A stretch of DNA of 64,000 bases from Martinezella multihospitum (GCF_900094585.1 NZ_FMAG01000008.1:186001-250000); one strand, 5' to 3'; counted from the first letter of the stretch, positions 8,192 to 17,574 are shown. Numbers and translations: made by a program. Notes: generated by a model not told the origin, from the letters alone.

Positions 8192-9411
8192 CCACGCCCC
8201 CAACTTGTATTGATGAGATGAACGATGGCTTCGTTGACGGCGTCTACGGCCTCGCGGGCGCGCTTGTGCGTGTCTCGGCCGATCTGCCCCATTTCGAGTT
8301 CGTAGAGGGAGCGCTTGGCAAGTCCGGCAGCCTCGACCGCGGTGCTCTCAATTGCCGTTGGCAAGAGGACATCGGTGCCGAAGAGATGGCGTAGCATCGC
8401 AACGACCTGCGATTGAGGCGCATCGTTCGGATCGTGGCGCGTAACCAGATAGCGGATGAAATCCTGATCGAGCTGCGCGCCGCTTTCGTTGAGCACGCTG
8501 ATAAGATCGCCCATCATGAGCAGGAATTGGCTCATCGATGCCACGTCGAGCATGGCCGGATGCACCGTGATGATCATGCTTGTGGCGGCGTAGATGGCGC
8601 TCAGGGTCAGAAACCCGAGCGACGGCGGCGTGTCGAGGATGACGATATCGTAGTCGCTTTCGACCTCGGCAAGCGCCAGCTTGAGGCGCTCGAAAAAGAT
8701 GGCGCCGGAGCCGGACCGTTGGGCGAGAACGCGCGGCGTCTCGTGCTCATACTCCATGACTTCCAGGTTGCCCGGAATAAGATCAATGCCGTCAAAATAG
8801 GTTTTGCGGATGATTTCGCGGATCGAGCGCCTCTCGGCCGCATCGTATCTGAGCGCCGCATAGATGGTTTCGTTGGCGCCGACATCGATTTCCGGCTGGG
8901 CGCCGAACATGGCCGAAAGCGACGCCTGCGGATCGAGATCGAGGGCGAGTACGCGATAGCCATGCAGCGCAAGATAATGTGCGAGGTGGACGCAAGTGGT
9001 CGTCTTGGCACTGCCACCCTTGAAGTTGGCTATCGCCATCACCTGCAGATGCTCGCCCGGCCGGCGCCGAGGCAGGAAGCGAAGGGCTTCTGTTGGCTTC
9101 TGCTTGGCAAACAGCTCCCGCAATTCGTTGATCTGGGCAAGCGTGTAGACCCGATGATTGTTCTCCAACCGGCTCGGGGCAGGGCCTCGGCCTTCGCTCG
9201 ACATCAGTTTCAGGGTCGAATCCGGGATCGAGGTCAGCTTGGACACTTCATTGGTCAGGAACTGGCGCAGCATCTTCTCGGATTTCGGCGGATACATCCG
9301 CGTTCTGAGCTGCTGGAGCTGACCAGACAACACCGTTGCATGGCGCGCAATTTTGCTCGCTGCATTTTCCTTTGAAGGAGCTACAGTCTCCGTGCGGTTC
9401 GCTATCGCCAT
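8188..9411 (-). CDS. repA: RepA, ParA-type partition ATPase
   Basis: A 407-residue type Ib ParA protein, first gene of the operon. The N-terminal part (about residues 45-105) holds a helix-turn-helix-like region used by RepA proteins for autorepression. The deviant Walker A motif KGGSAKTTT is at about 131-139, followed by LALDLDPQAS and, further on, IVILDTPPSLG. RepA drives segregation of RepB-parS complexes along the nucleoid and represses the operon with ADP or RepB. The gene is followed by repB with a four-base overlap. The upstream region 9412-9620 should carry the repABC promoter and operator. Confidence 0.96.
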   Translation of the reverse strand: MAIANRTETVAPSKENAASKIARHATVLSGQLQQLRTRMYPPKSEKMLRQFLTNEVSKLTSIPDSTLKLMSSEGRGPAPSRLENNHRVYTLAQINELRELFAKQKPTEALRFLPRRRPGEHLQVMAIANFKGGSAKTTTCVHLAHYLALHGYRVLALDLDPQASLSAMFGAQPEIDVGANETIYAALRYDAAERRSIREIIRKTYFDGIDLIPGNLEVMEYEHETPRVLAQRSGSGAIFFERLKLALAEVESDYDIVILDTPPSLGFLTLSAIYAATSMIITVHPAMLDVASMSQFLLMMGDLISVLNESGAQLDQDFIRYLVTRHDPNDAPQSQVVAMLRHLFGTDVLLPTAIESTAVEAAGLAKRSLYELEMGQIGRDTHKRAREAVDAVNEAIVHLINTSWGRG

Positions 9412-10001
9412 TTGTCCCTCTTGGCGGCCTGTCGCCGGTTTGCCGACCTTTGCCCGCCAGGAGATAGAACACGATTCTGTCAGGCCGTCCAGAGATTAAC
9501 GGTTAATGACCGGTTAACGTGTGACAGCCAAGACTCTGTCCTTCGCCATTTAATACACTGCTTTTCCTATATTTTCTGCAGTAAGTCGTCGAAGATGGCG
9601 GCGGTGATGACTCACACCTTTTGATAGTAACGTGCGGCTGCCGTCGATCGCCAGACGCCTATCCGGCTAAGATTAGCGACGATTATCGTGATGAGAATCA
9701 CCATATCGGTCCGGGTGAGTCGCAACCTCACGGATGATCTCCCCCAAATCTCAGCCTTCCTTCTCCGTCGATGCAGATGAAACGATGGTGCAGAATCTCG
9801 TGGTTCGGCATCCGGGAAGCTTAGGCGCGGCAGTCTCTCTTTCTGTACCAACGGTTTCCCTTGGCCATCAGATGATCTCGACATCGGCGCTGTCGAAGCG
9901 TCGCGGAAATATCCGTTGTGGACGAATCATTACCGTCCCTTGCCGAAAGGCGGGTCAGCTCTAGTTTGCGAATCATTAATGATTTGTGAGGGTTAGTGAT
10001 T
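9412..10001. other. repA upstream region with GGTTAA repeats, otherwise no gene seen
   Basis: About 590 bases without a supported gene. Close to repA, 9498-9518 contains TTAACGGTTAA followed by CGGTTAAC, an imperfect inverted/direct arrangement of GGTTAA elements suited to a RepA/RepB operator. The remaining sequence shows only a 90-codon minus-strand frame (9612-9884) without domain or initiation signals. Confidence 0.4.
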
Positions 10002-10127
10002 TTGAGTTATGATTGGAGCGGCGTCAGGACACGGCGCATCAAAGCGATCAAGATGGCGGTTTCCGTGGTGATTGCCGTGGCAATTCTCGGCACGCCGACA
10101 ATGCTTTGGCTGCATGGTTCGTTTTGA
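10002..10127 (+). CDS. Possible 41-residue single-span membrane peptide
   Basis: From TTG 10002 (GAGGG nine bases upstream) or the in-frame GTG at 9996, a short frame encodes a basic segment RTRRIKAIK and then a hydrophobic stretch of about 20 residues beginning MAVSVVIAVAILG. This is positive-inside topology for a small membrane protein. No family is recognised. It could be chance, as small frames are common in this size range. Confidence 0.25.
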   Translation: MSYDWSGVRTRRIKAIKMAVSVVIAVAILGTPTMLWLHGSF

Positions 10128-10270
10128 CCATCAAGGTGCCTGAACCGTCCGCCGACGACGTCGGGCGGGCTCACGTTTAGCGCCTTTCGGACAATGGGGT
10201 TGGAATGCATAACCCCATTGCCGGCAACGAGAACGATCGCTTGCATCGTAGAATGCCGATGCGCGAGACT

Positions 10271-11176
10271 TTATCTCGATTGTCGATCGGCCTGCGAGCG
10301 GTCGAATTCCAGATTCTTCGATACATGATCGATAAAGTGCGCCAGCAGGGGGCTCGTATGGTTGCGATGCCAGCAGATCCCAATCGGCCATCTTGATTCC
10401 GGTCCCGAGAGAGACAGCTTGTGGCTGGACCCTGCCAATGCCTGCACGCCACGCCAGGGCAGGAATGCCGCGCCCAGGCCGGCGGAAACGATGGCATGCA
10501 CGGTCAGTATGTCGTCTGCATATTGGGCGATGCGAGGCTCGAAACCAGCAAGCGAACACCAGCGCCTGATCTGGTCATCCAGCCCCGGTCCGCGCGAGGG
10601 CGAAAGTGCCACGAAGCCAAGCTCGTTCAGCTCCGCCAGCCGATCCTGAGCCGGCATGGTCACGCCACTTGGCAGCACCAGGGCCAGATGCTCTTCGATG
10701 ACAGGCATGAAAGCCAGGCCGCTATCTTCCTCTGGCGCCCGGCAGAAACCGATATCAAGCCGGCCGTCGAGCAGGCGCTGATGCTGTTCCCGCGATGGCA
10801 GGTCGTTGAGCGTGATGCTGCAATCCGGCGTCGCCGTACGGAAACCGGCGATCAGCTGCGGCGCGACGACGAGGGTCGATATTCCAAATCCGATATCGAG
10901 GTATCCGGTAAGGCCGGCCATGGCGCGATGCATCTTCCGGTCGACATCGTCGTTCAATTGAAGAAGCCGGCGCGCTTCGCGCTGCAGAAGTTCTCCGAGA
11001 GGTGTGAGTTTGGCGCCATGGCGGCCACGTTCGAACAACGCTCCGCCCATTGCCGCTTCCAAAGCTTGAATTTGCTTGGTCAAGGTCGACTGGGTGACGA
11101 ACAGTTTGGCCGAGGCTTTGCCGTAATGGCCGGTGTCGATCAATTGAACGAAGGATCGGAGGAGTTTTATTTCCAT
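10271..11176 (-). CDS. LysR-family transcriptional regulator
   Basis: A protein of about 301 residues with an N-terminal winged HTH. It shows LLRSFVQLIDTGHYGKASAK, then LFVTQSTLTKQIQALEAAMG and LFERGRHGAKLTPLGE, the standard LysR signature, followed by a two-lobed effector domain. I prefer ATG 11176 because MEIKLLRSF aligns with normal LysR starts; a TTG at 11197 is in frame. It is divergent from the nitrilase-family gene with a gap of about 90 bases, so it most likely regulates that gene. The effector cannot be predicted. Confidence 0.92.
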   Translation of the reverse strand: MEIKLLRSFVQLIDTGHYGKASAKLFVTQSTLTKQIQALEAAMGGALFERGRHGAKLTPLGELLQREARRLLQLNDDVDRKMHRAMAGLTGYLDIGFGISTLVVAPQLIAGFRTATPDCSITLNDLPSREQHQRLLDGRLDIGFCRAPEEDSGLAFMPVIEEHLALVLPSGVTMPAQDRLAELNELGFVALSPSRGPGLDDQIRRWCSLAGFEPRIAQYADDILTVHAIVSAGLGAAFLPWRGVQALAGSSHKLSLSGPESRWPIGICWHRNHTSPLLAHFIDHVSKNLEFDRSQADRQSR

Positions 11177-11266
11177 TCTATCTAGGAATAATTTCAATCG
11201 ATAAAGTCATTTTACGAAAGAGAAGCCGCATGGTCAAATTGCTTCATGACGAAAGGAGCAATCGAC

Positions 11267-12232
11267 ATGACGCTCAAAATTTCATCCGTGCAGTTTCAGC
11301 ACCGGGCCAATGACAAGGCCTACAATCTCTCGCGCATAGAGCATTTCACGGAAGAGGCCGTTCAAGCAGGCAACCAGCTCGTCGTCTTTCCCGAGATGTG
11401 CATCTGCGGATATTGGCATGTTCCCAAGCTCGATGGTCCTGCGCTGCAGGCGCTGGCGGAGCCGCTCTCCGGTCCCTCGATCAGTCGAGTAGCCGCCTTG
11501 GCGCGGGAGAAGGGCATCGCGATCGGCGCCGGCTTCCTCGAGTTGGGTGAAAACGGAAAGCTCTATAACAGTTATGCGGTCTGCATGCCGGACGGCCACA
11601 TCCATTGCCACCGCAAGCTGCATGCCTGGGAGCATCGCCTCATTTCCAGCGGCGATACCTTCACGGTCTTCGACACACCTTGGGGAATTCGTGCCGGCAT
11701 CCTGATCTGCTGGGACAATAATCTGATCGAGAACGCGCGCGCCACGGCGCTGTTTGGCGCCGAATTGCTGATCGCACCGCATCAGGCGGGCGGCGGCCAT
11801 TCGGTAAGCCCGCATGGGCTGAAGCGGATACCGATCGAAAAATGGATCAATCGCCACGAAGATCCGGAGGCGATCGAGGCCGAATTTCGAGGTCCGAATG
11901 GCCGGGAGTGGTTCATGCGCTGGCTGCCGTCGCGCGCCCACGACAATGGAATGTTCCTCGTCTTCAGCAACGGTGTCGGACAGGATGAAGACGAGGTGCG
12001 CACCGGCAATGCCATGATCCTCGATCCCTATGGGCGCATCCTGGTCGAAACCTGGGCGGCCGCCGATGTGAGGGTGAGCGCTGAAATCGATCTGGCCTTG
12101 CTCGACAAGTGTACGGGCCAGCGCTGGATAAGAGGCCGCCGTCCGGAGCTCTATGATATCCTGACACAAGCCAATGCCAACGGCCTCGCACCCATGGACG
12201 CACGCTACTCGGAAGCATCTACCCGCACCTAG
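11267..12232 (+). CDS. Carbon-nitrogen hydrolase (nitrilase superfamily amidase)
   Basis: A 321-residue cytoplasmic enzyme with the Glu-Lys-Cys triad of the nitrilase superfamily. The Glu is in VVFPEMCICGY (about residue 44), the Lys in CHRKLHAWEH (about 116) and the Cys in ILICWDNN (about 149). The family cleaves C-N bonds of amides, carbamates or nitriles. CWDNN, rather than the CWEN or CYD patterns of the best-known branches, leaves the substrate open; an amidase or N-carbamoyl hydrolase is likely. ATG 11267 is chosen for its AAAGGAG ribosome-binding site; an ATG at 11246 lies upstream in frame. The divergent LysR gene is its likely regulator. Confidence 0.88.
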   Translation: MTLKISSVQFQHRANDKAYNLSRIEHFTEEAVQAGNQLVVFPEMCICGYWHVPKLDGPALQALAEPLSGPSISRVAALAREKGIAIGAGFLELGENGKLYNSYAVCMPDGHIHCHRKLHAWEHRLISSGDTFTVFDTPWGIRAGILICWDNNLIENARATALFGAELLIAPHQAGGGHSVSPHGLKRIPIEKWINRHEDPEAIEAEFRGPNGREWFMRWLPSRAHDNGMFLVFSNGVGQDEDEVRTGNAMILDPYGRILVETWAAADVRVSAEIDLALLDKCTGQRWIRGRRPELYDILTQANANGLAPMDARYSEASTRT

Positions 12233-12261
12233 CGGATAGGGTAGATTCCATACGGCTTTCT

Positions 12262-12283
12262 GGCGGCGGTCTATTTCGCCGCC
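12262..12283. terminator. Hairpin between convergent nitrilase-family and sortase genes
   Basis: GGCGGCG (12262-12268) and CGCCGCC (12277-12283) form a stem with an eight-base loop. It overlaps the sortase stop codon and could terminate transcription from both sides. Confidence 0.5.
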
Positions 12284-12891
12284 GTTTCTTCGAGATCGCC
12301 ATAGACCAGATAGCGAAGCGGCCCCGAGGTCACGGCGTCGAAGGGAAAGCATGTTGCCAGGACGAGATGGGCGCCGCGCGCGTTGGGGTCGATCTCTGCT
12401 TCATCCCAGCGGGCAACGGCCATGTGGGTCACGCGGAAAGTGAAGGTCCGGCCATCGCTGCGTGTGATGCGGATACGGTCGTTCTCCCTGATATGTCTCA
12501 GGAATGTAAAGTGGGTATCGCGGTGTGCCGCATAGACGGCCGTACCCTCTTCGCCCGCCTGCGGCGTGTTGTCGAGGTGGCCGGGACCGAAGGCAAGAGC
12601 CTGGCCGCTTGCGCCCTTTAGCGCGATGGCGGAAATGCCAAGGCGCGGAACCTCGATACGCGCCACCGGCCATGTGTCGGCCCAACTCCAGGGCTTGACC
12701 GGTGCGCCTGATATCACGCTCTCGGCAAAGGCACGTTCCAGCAGGACTTGCGCCAAAGCCGCCTTGGCGTAGATCCATCCTCCCTGTGCGGCGAAGAAAA
12801 GACCGGCGGCGATGAGAATGCCGGCCGCAAAAGTCAGAAGGGAGCGCGCTGGCGCGCTCCCGATGGTTTGGAGGCGAGTGGCGGCGATCAT
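12271..12891 (-). CDS. Class GN sortase (Gram-negative sortase)
   Basis: A 206-residue membrane-anchored transpeptidase. An N-terminal transmembrane segment (LLTFAAGILIAAGLFFAA) is followed by the sortase barrel. The catalytic residues are visible: His in AAHRDTHF (about residue 125), Cys in VLATCFPFD (about 180) and Arg in GPLRYLVYGD (about 191). In Gram-negative bacteria this class is paired one-to-one with a VIT/vWA protein, here the gene immediately upstream. ATG 12891 overlaps that gene's stop (ATGA). The enzyme would cleave the partner's C-terminal sorting signal in the periplasm. What the protein is attached to in Gram-negative cells is unresolved. Confidence 0.9.
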   Translation of the reverse strand: MIAATRLQTIGSAPARSLLTFAAGILIAAGLFFAAQGGWIYAKAALAQVLLERAFAESVISGAPVKPWSWADTWPVARIEVPRLGISAIALKGASGQALAFGPGHLDNTPQAGEEGTAVYAAHRDTHFTFLRHIRENDRIRITRSDGRTFTFRVTHMAVARWDEAEIDPNARGAHLVLATCFPFDAVTSGPLRYLVYGDLEETAAK

Positions 12892-15140
12892 GCCCGGCTC
12901 CTTCGCGATGCGAAGACCAGCAGCGAAGCCCCACACAGAAGAGCAAGCAATCCCTGGAGAATGAGAAGCATTCCGGGCGTTGCGGTCTGCGGTAGCGGAA
13001 CGCTGGCCGGAGCCGGTGCGGAGATAGGCTCAAGCTCAGCATCGGCACTCTGCGACTTGTCGGCTGTCTGCTGATGTCTGGTGTCGGCTTTCGCATCCCG
13101 TGTTGTACCGATGCCGAGGAGCTTGTTGTAATCCCAGCCCGCGGGAAGCTGCAATGGAATGTCGGCCTGTGTCAGCGGCGCGTTTGTCGGTCGCAGACGC
13201 CTGCTATCGACGGCGACGAGACTTGTCAGACGCGTGACCAGATGATGGTCGAGCGCCAATTGCAGGATACGCTTGTCGGCATCGGCCTGCGTGATCTTGC
13301 CGAGCGTAAGATTGACCTCGGCATCGTCGATCTGGTGGCGAGCCCAGATCTTCGAGATACCCTTGGCATTGCTTGCCTGATCGAGCCGCAGGGAGATCGT
13401 CCACGGACGGTCACCGATCTTGCCGCTGACGGTCAGGGTTCCGGCAGCCTTTTCCATCCGGGCCGCCAGAACGAGCGGTTCGCCGTGGTAAATGTCGGGC
13501 AGGAGATTGGGCGATAGGTTGACATTCTTTTCCGAAAAGGCAGCCGCGACATCGGTGACAGCCGGGTTCTCCAGCTTGTCGAAGAGGGCGCGCATGTGCT
13601 CGTTCACTTCGGCGACCGAGCCGATGTGGGTAAAGCTGCCGCGGCCGAGTTCGGCGGCGCGGCTCATCAGGTACGTGTTCGGCGCCGAGCCGATGCCGAC
13701 CATGAAGATGCGCGAGCGTCCACGCGACTTTGCGATCGCATCGAGAAGCTGCTGCTCGTTGCTGACTTCGCCGTCGGTGAGAAACACGACTTGGCGCAAC
13801 CCATCGGCCTGATGGCTGTCGTCGAGCGCGGCATGGAGCGGTGGCAGCATTTCGGTTCCGCCGGCAGCCTGCAGGCCGGTGACGAAGCCGCGGGCCGAGG
13901 CGATATTCTCAGTCGTCGCCATGACCGAATCGGGGAAGAATTTGGTCATCGTGTTGTCGAAGCGAATGACGTTGAAGCGATCGTTCGGCTCGAGCCGGGA
14001 CAGGGCATAATCGAGGCTCGCCCTTGCCTGTTCGATCGAGGTGCCGCCCATCGAGCCGGAATTGTCGATGACGAAGACCACTTCGCGGCCGGCCTTTTGC
14101 GGCGTCGCCACTGCGGGCGGCATCACATAGGCAAGCAGGTAATCATCCTTGCCGACATGCTCGCGAAAGAGACCGACGCTCGGCATATTGCTTGCGACGG
14201 CACTCCATTCGAGCACGAAGTCGCGGTCGGCAGTCGCGTCACCATCCAGGACGATCCGACGCGCGCTATCGCTTACTTTGTCGATCTTGACCGTGTGATA
14301 GAGGCTTTTGATATCGTCGAGCGGAAAGCCGGCGTTGAGATTGACCTTGAGGGTGACAGGGTTGGTGCGGCTGCTCTCCGGCGCCAAAAGCGGCGCGGAG
14401 ACGGGCTTGTTGCCGGCATCGTGGGCCGATTTCTCCTTGGTGTGTCCCCAGCCGGCCTTCAGATCGGCCTGCTGTGTGATGGGCGATGTGTCCTGTGGGG
14501 TGTAGCGCGGTGCGACGACGAGCGGAACCCGCAGGGAGAAGCGGCCGTCCGCCAGGCGGACCGACTGCTGATATTCGATCTGAACGACGATTTTTTCATG
14601 CGGACCGATGTTGGCGACCGCATTGGTAAAGACGTTCGGACGCTGCTGCTCCACGAGCGCGGCCTTCTTCCCCTGCTTGCGGGCCTGCTCGTAAATGGCG
14701 CGCGCAGCCTGCTTTTCCTTGATATCGGCGACGACGACCCGGTTGCCGACGATCATCTTCAGGGAATAGACGGCGCTGTCTTCCGGAAGAGGAAATACGT
14801 AGAGGGCTTCGACCCATTTGTCGGTCGTGTTCTCGAAGGCTTGGGTCAGGACTGCGCGTGCGGTCGGTCCGTTGACGTCGAGATCGACATCGGTCGCGAG
14901 GCGGGGTGCCTCGATATACTTTCCCTCTTCCTTGGTCTGAAGAAGAAGGCTGCCCGTACCCATTTCGTTCGACGTGACGAAGGCTGCCGGCTGCGCGTGC
15001 GATTCCAGGGGATGCAGCAGTGCGAAAATGACGGCAAGCACCGGCAGCAGGATGGCATTGCTGAACCAGAGTAACAGGCCGAACCTGATGAGGAAATTTT
15101 GCCGCTTTTGGTAGCGCGAGATGTTTGGCGAGGCTGACAT
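12888..15140 (-). CDS. VIT/vWA-domain sortase target protein
   Basis: A 750-residue exported protein of the family known as marine proteobacterial sortase target protein. It has an N-terminal transmembrane/signal segment (about 20-45) and a VIT domain. A von Willebrand factor A domain follows, with the metal-binding motif VFVIDNSGSMGGTS near residue 360. At the C-terminus VPLPQTATPGM acts as an LPxTG-like sorting signal, followed by a hydrophobic span and RRSRA. This is the full architecture of a sortase substrate. ATG 15140 has AAGGAG five bases upstream, so the longer frame start at 15188 is unlikely. It forms a two-gene operon with the class GN sortase. vWA domains usually mediate protein or matrix contacts; the ligand is unknown. 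Confidence 0.92.
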   Translation of the reverse strand: MSASPNISRYQKRQNFLIRFGLLLWFSNAILLPVLAVIFALLHPLESHAQPAAFVTSNEMGTGSLLLQTKEEGKYIEAPRLATDVDLDVNGPTARAVLTQAFENTTDKWVEALYVFPLPEDSAVYSLKMIVGNRVVVADIKEKQAARAIYEQARKQGKKAALVEQQRPNVFTNAVANIGPHEKIVVQIEYQQSVRLADGRFSLRVPLVVAPRYTPQDTSPITQQADLKAGWGHTKEKSAHDAGNKPVSAPLLAPESSRTNPVTLKVNLNAGFPLDDIKSLYHTVKIDKVSDSARRIVLDGDATADRDFVLEWSAVASNMPSVGLFREHVGKDDYLLAYVMPPAVATPQKAGREVVFVIDNSGSMGGTSIEQARASLDYALSRLEPNDRFNVIRFDNTMTKFFPDSVMATTENIASARGFVTGLQAAGGTEMLPPLHAALDDSHQADGLRQVVFLTDGEVSNEQQLLDAIAKSRGRSRIFMVGIGSAPNTYLMSRAAELGRGSFTHIGSVAEVNEHMRALFDKLENPAVTDVAAAFSEKNVNLSPNLLPDIYHGEPLVLAARMEKAAGTLTVSGKIGDRPWTISLRLDQASNAKGISKIWARHQIDDAEVNLTLGKITQADADKRILQLALDHHLVTRLTSLVAVDSRRLRPTNAPLTQADIPLQLPAGWDYNKLLGIGTTRDAKADTRHQQTADKSQSADAELEPISAPAPASVPLPQTATPGMLLILQGLLALLCGASLLVFASRRSRA

Positions 15141-15310
15141 GACAGGCTCCTTATTCGCTGGTGGAATGACTGAAGCCATTGTGAACAAAGGCTATTTTCT
15201 CGCCAGCGTAAGCTTTGCCCTGTTTCGTCCGCATCTTGCCGCAAACGGTCTTGCCGGTTACGGCCATGTGTGGAATTGTGAAGAAAATTACGCAATCAGG
15301 AAACGAGTGA

Positions 15311-16072
15311 ATGGTCCAGGGCGACCCGTATTTGTCCGACAGCCAGAACAGCGCCGTGGCGGCGCGGGTTCGGGAAGAGATCGCCCGACGGCGTATTTCC
15401 AGGCAGCGTCTTGCCAATGACGCGCGCATCAGTCTTTCGACCTTGGAGAAGGCTCTTTCGGGCCACCGGCCCTTCACGCTGGCGACCCTCATTCGGCTGG
15501 AGCAGGCGATGGGCGTCGTCTTGCGGGAACCGGCAGGAACGCAAGCTCCTGTCGTTAACGACAGGCCCGGCCATGCGCCTGAAGAGCTTGGTGCCTATTC
15601 CCGCGCCTCGGTTTCCTGGCTGGAAGGCACCTACCTGACGCTTCGTCCGTCCTTCGGCGATGCGAAGGCGATTTTCGCCTATTGCACCGAGATCGCCTGG
15701 GATGGAGAACGGACCTGTCTGAGCTTCCGGGAACGCGAGCGTAGCGACGCCTCGTTTTCGCAGCAGGGGTCGGTGTCGGTGCCGCACCTGTCGGGGCATA
15801 TCTACCTGGTGACGAATTCGTCCGGGCAATATCGCATGGCGATATTGTCGAGGCCCAGCATCACCGGCGAAATGTTCGGCTTGCTGACGACATTGCGCGC
15901 CGGTCAGGGCTCGCATCTCACACCCGTCTCGACGCCGCTCGCCCTCTTGCCGATGTCAGCTTTCGCGCAGCCGTCGCTGGGGCGCGTCTTGGCGGGCGAT
16001 CAGAATTACGACGCGTACTCGGCCATCATGCACAGAATTACCGGAGAAAATTACGCCGGCTTCGTTGGGTAG
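15311..16072 (+). CDS. Xre-type helix-turn-helix regulator with uncharacterised sensor-like domain
   Basis: This 253-residue protein begins with a Cro/CI-type HTH at about residues 15-65 (VREEIARRRISRQRLANDA, then STLEKALSGHRPFTLATLIRLEQ). The C-terminal 160 residues are beta-rich (YLTLRPSFGDAKAIFAYCTEI, GHIYLVTNSSGQYRMAIL) and resemble effector regions of single-domain metabolic regulators, but I cannot name the family. The gene is divergent from the sortase operon, with a gap of about 170 bases, so it is a candidate regulator of that operon. It is convergent with the 2OG oxygenase. Confidence 0.75.
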   Translation: MVQGDPYLSDSQNSAVAARVREEIARRRISRQRLANDARISLSTLEKALSGHRPFTLATLIRLEQAMGVVLREPAGTQAPVVNDRPGHAPEELGAYSRASVSWLEGTYLTLRPSFGDAKAIFAYCTEIAWDGERTCLSFRERERSDASFSQQGSVSVPHLSGHIYLVTNSSGQYRMAILSRPSITGEMFGLLTTLRAGQGSHLTPVSTPLALLPMSAFAQPSLGRVLAGDQNYDAYSAIMHRITGENYAGFVG

Positions 16073-16093
16073 CGACGCCCTTAGCGGGCGTCG
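16073..16093. terminator. Bidirectional terminator hairpin between convergent genes
   Basis: CGACGCCC (16073-16080) and GGGCGTCG (16086-16093) form a perfect eight-base stem with loop TTAGC. It lies between the HTH gene and the convergent oxygenase and overlaps the oxygenase stop. Confidence 0.65.
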
Positions 16094-16830
16094 TGAAAGA
16101 TGATGCCGACGGTGTGGCGCATGCCTGAGCGGACCCGGCTTACCCCGTGCCTGAGATTGACACGGTAGCTCCCTTTCGTTCCCCGCACGGGGCGATTGTG
16201 GACCGCAAAGGCGACGGCGTCGCCTTGTCGAAGCGGCACGACTTCCACGCGGCTTTGCATGCGTGGTCGCTGCTCGGTCAGGACAAACTCGCCGCCGGTG
16301 AAATCCCGGCCCGGTTCGGAAAGCAGAATTGCGACCTGGATCGGAAAGGCAAGTTCGCCGTAGAGGTCCTGATGAAGACAGTTGAAGTCTCCCGGCACAT
16401 ATTGCAGCAGCAGCGGCGTCGGGCGCCTCTGACCGGCCTCATGGCATTGCCTCAGGAAGGCGGCATGCTCATCGGGGTAGCGTTCCTCAAGGCCCATGCG
16501 TTCATTCCACCGGTTTGCGATATCGGCGAGATGAGGATAGAGCGCGGTGCGCAATTCACCGAGAAGCCCCGGCAGCGGATAGTTGAAATAGCGGTATTCA
16601 CCTCTTCCGAAACCGTGACGCGCCATGATGATGTGGCTGCGGAAATGACGTTCCTCGGGGTAAAGACGGGAGATTGCATCGCATTCGCCGGGTGCGAGAA
16701 GCTTCGGAAGGATGGCACAGCCGAAGCCGTCAAGTTCTCTCGCCAGCGACGTCCAGTCGTAGGCGTCGACCCGGCCCGCAACGGGGCTTTCCAAGGAACC
16801 CGGAGCAAAAGTGGAGATCAATGTGTTCAT
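16081..16830 (-). CDS. 2-oxoglutarate/Fe(II)-dependent dioxygenase
   Basis: A protein of about 249 residues with a prolyl-4-hydroxylase-like double-stranded beta-helix fold. The iron-binding HxD appears in NCLHQDLYGE (about residue 151). The distal histidine and the 2-oxoglutarate-binding region are near the C-terminus (RHTVGIIFHDAR, with an Arg in YRVNLRHGVSRV). GGEFVLTEQRPRMQSR and GDAVAFAVHNRPV match the core strands of the family. It hydroxylates an unknown substrate, protein or small molecule. The second ATG (16830) is eight bases from GAGG and is favoured over ATG 16836. The gene is divergent from the cytochrome P460-like gene. Confidence 0.82.
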   Translation of the reverse strand: MNTLISTFAPGSLESPVAGRVDAYDWTSLARELDGFGCAILPKLLAPGECDAISRLYPEERHFRSHIIMARHGFGRGEYRYFNYPLPGLLGELRTALYPHLADIANRWNERMGLEERYPDEHAAFLRQCHEAGQRRPTPLLLQYVPGDFNCLHQDLYGELAFPIQVAILLSEPGRDFTGGEFVLTEQRPRMQSRVEVVPLRQGDAVAFAVHNRPVRGTKGSYRVNLRHGVSRVRSGMRHTVGIIFHDAR

Positions 16831-17064
16831 GTTCATGTCCTCGGTCTGGGTAGGCTTTCGAGGGCATTCGAGGTCCCCGGATGCCGCAATAACCTGAAGC
16901 CTAGCGTCCGAACCGGAGCGGTGGCCACCCGATTTCCGATGAGCAGCTCACACGAATAGGTCTCCCCGGCTACATTGCGATACAATCGGGCCGTTTCCTG
17001 AAATCTCGCGGATACAATTCCGGGCGATCTTCCTGCCAGATCATCCATCAGGCAGGAGGCCAAA

Positions 17065-17574
17065 ATGAAATTTGCATTCCTCGGTGCATTTGCGGTCTCA
17101 AGCCTTGCTGTCGGCATTGCCGCTTCCCAATCGGCAAGTTCTGCAACGCCACCGGAAAACGCCTCGCCGATTTATGGCGTAACCATACCGGAAGGCTATA
17201 GAGACTGGAAATTCATTGCGCCGGCGCAGGAAGCTCCGCCGCTCGACGAACTTCGCGCCGTGCTCGGCAACGATATCGCCGTCGACGCCTACAAGAAAGG
17301 CACCCTGCCTTTTCCGGACGGCTCGATCCTCGTCAAGCTGGCCTACAAGCGCAAGCAATCGACAGAGTTCGCGCCGGCAACCGTGCCGGGCGCGCCGACG
17401 ACGGTACAGGTCATGGTGAAGGATTCAAAGAAATACCCCGGCAGTCACGGCTGGGGTTTCGGGCGGTTCGTCAACGGCAAGCCGGTCGATGTTGCCCAAC
17501 ATGAAACCTGTCTCAGCTGCCATGTCGGCAACGTCAGGGATCACGACTACGTCTTTACGCGCTATGCGCCGTAA
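17065..17574 (+). CDS. Cytochrome P460-like c-type heme protein
   Basis: A 169-residue periplasmic protein. An N-terminal signal peptide (about residues 1-27) precedes a P460-family domain with YGVTIPEGYRDWKFIAPA and GNDIAVDAYKKGTLPFPDGS. A single heme c site, CLSCH, lies at about residues 149-153 near the C-terminus, as in the family. P460 proteins oxidise hydroxylamine or bind nitric oxide in some bacteria, but many homologues have unknown roles. The gene has a GGAGG ribosome-binding site before ATG 17065. No c-type cytochrome maturation or denitrification genes are nearby, so the pathway is unclear. Confidence 0.85.
   Translation: MKFAFLGAFAVSSLAVGIAASQSASSATPPENASPIYGVTIPEGYRDWKFIAPAQEAPPLDELRAVLGNDIAVDAYKKGTLPFPDGSILVKLAYKRKQSTEFAPATVPGAPTTVQVMVKDSKKYPGSHGWGFGRFVNGKPVDVAQHETCLSCHVGNVRDHDYVFTRYAP

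Noticed and set aside
9612..9884. 90-codon minus-strand frame upstream of repA
   Set aside because: Arg/Ser-rich composition and no start signal; not supported.
13596..15074. 492-codon plus-strand frame opposite the vWA sortase target
   Set aside because: Antisense shadow of a gene with complete VIT/vWA architecture; composition (R, D, G, H-rich) is not protein-like.
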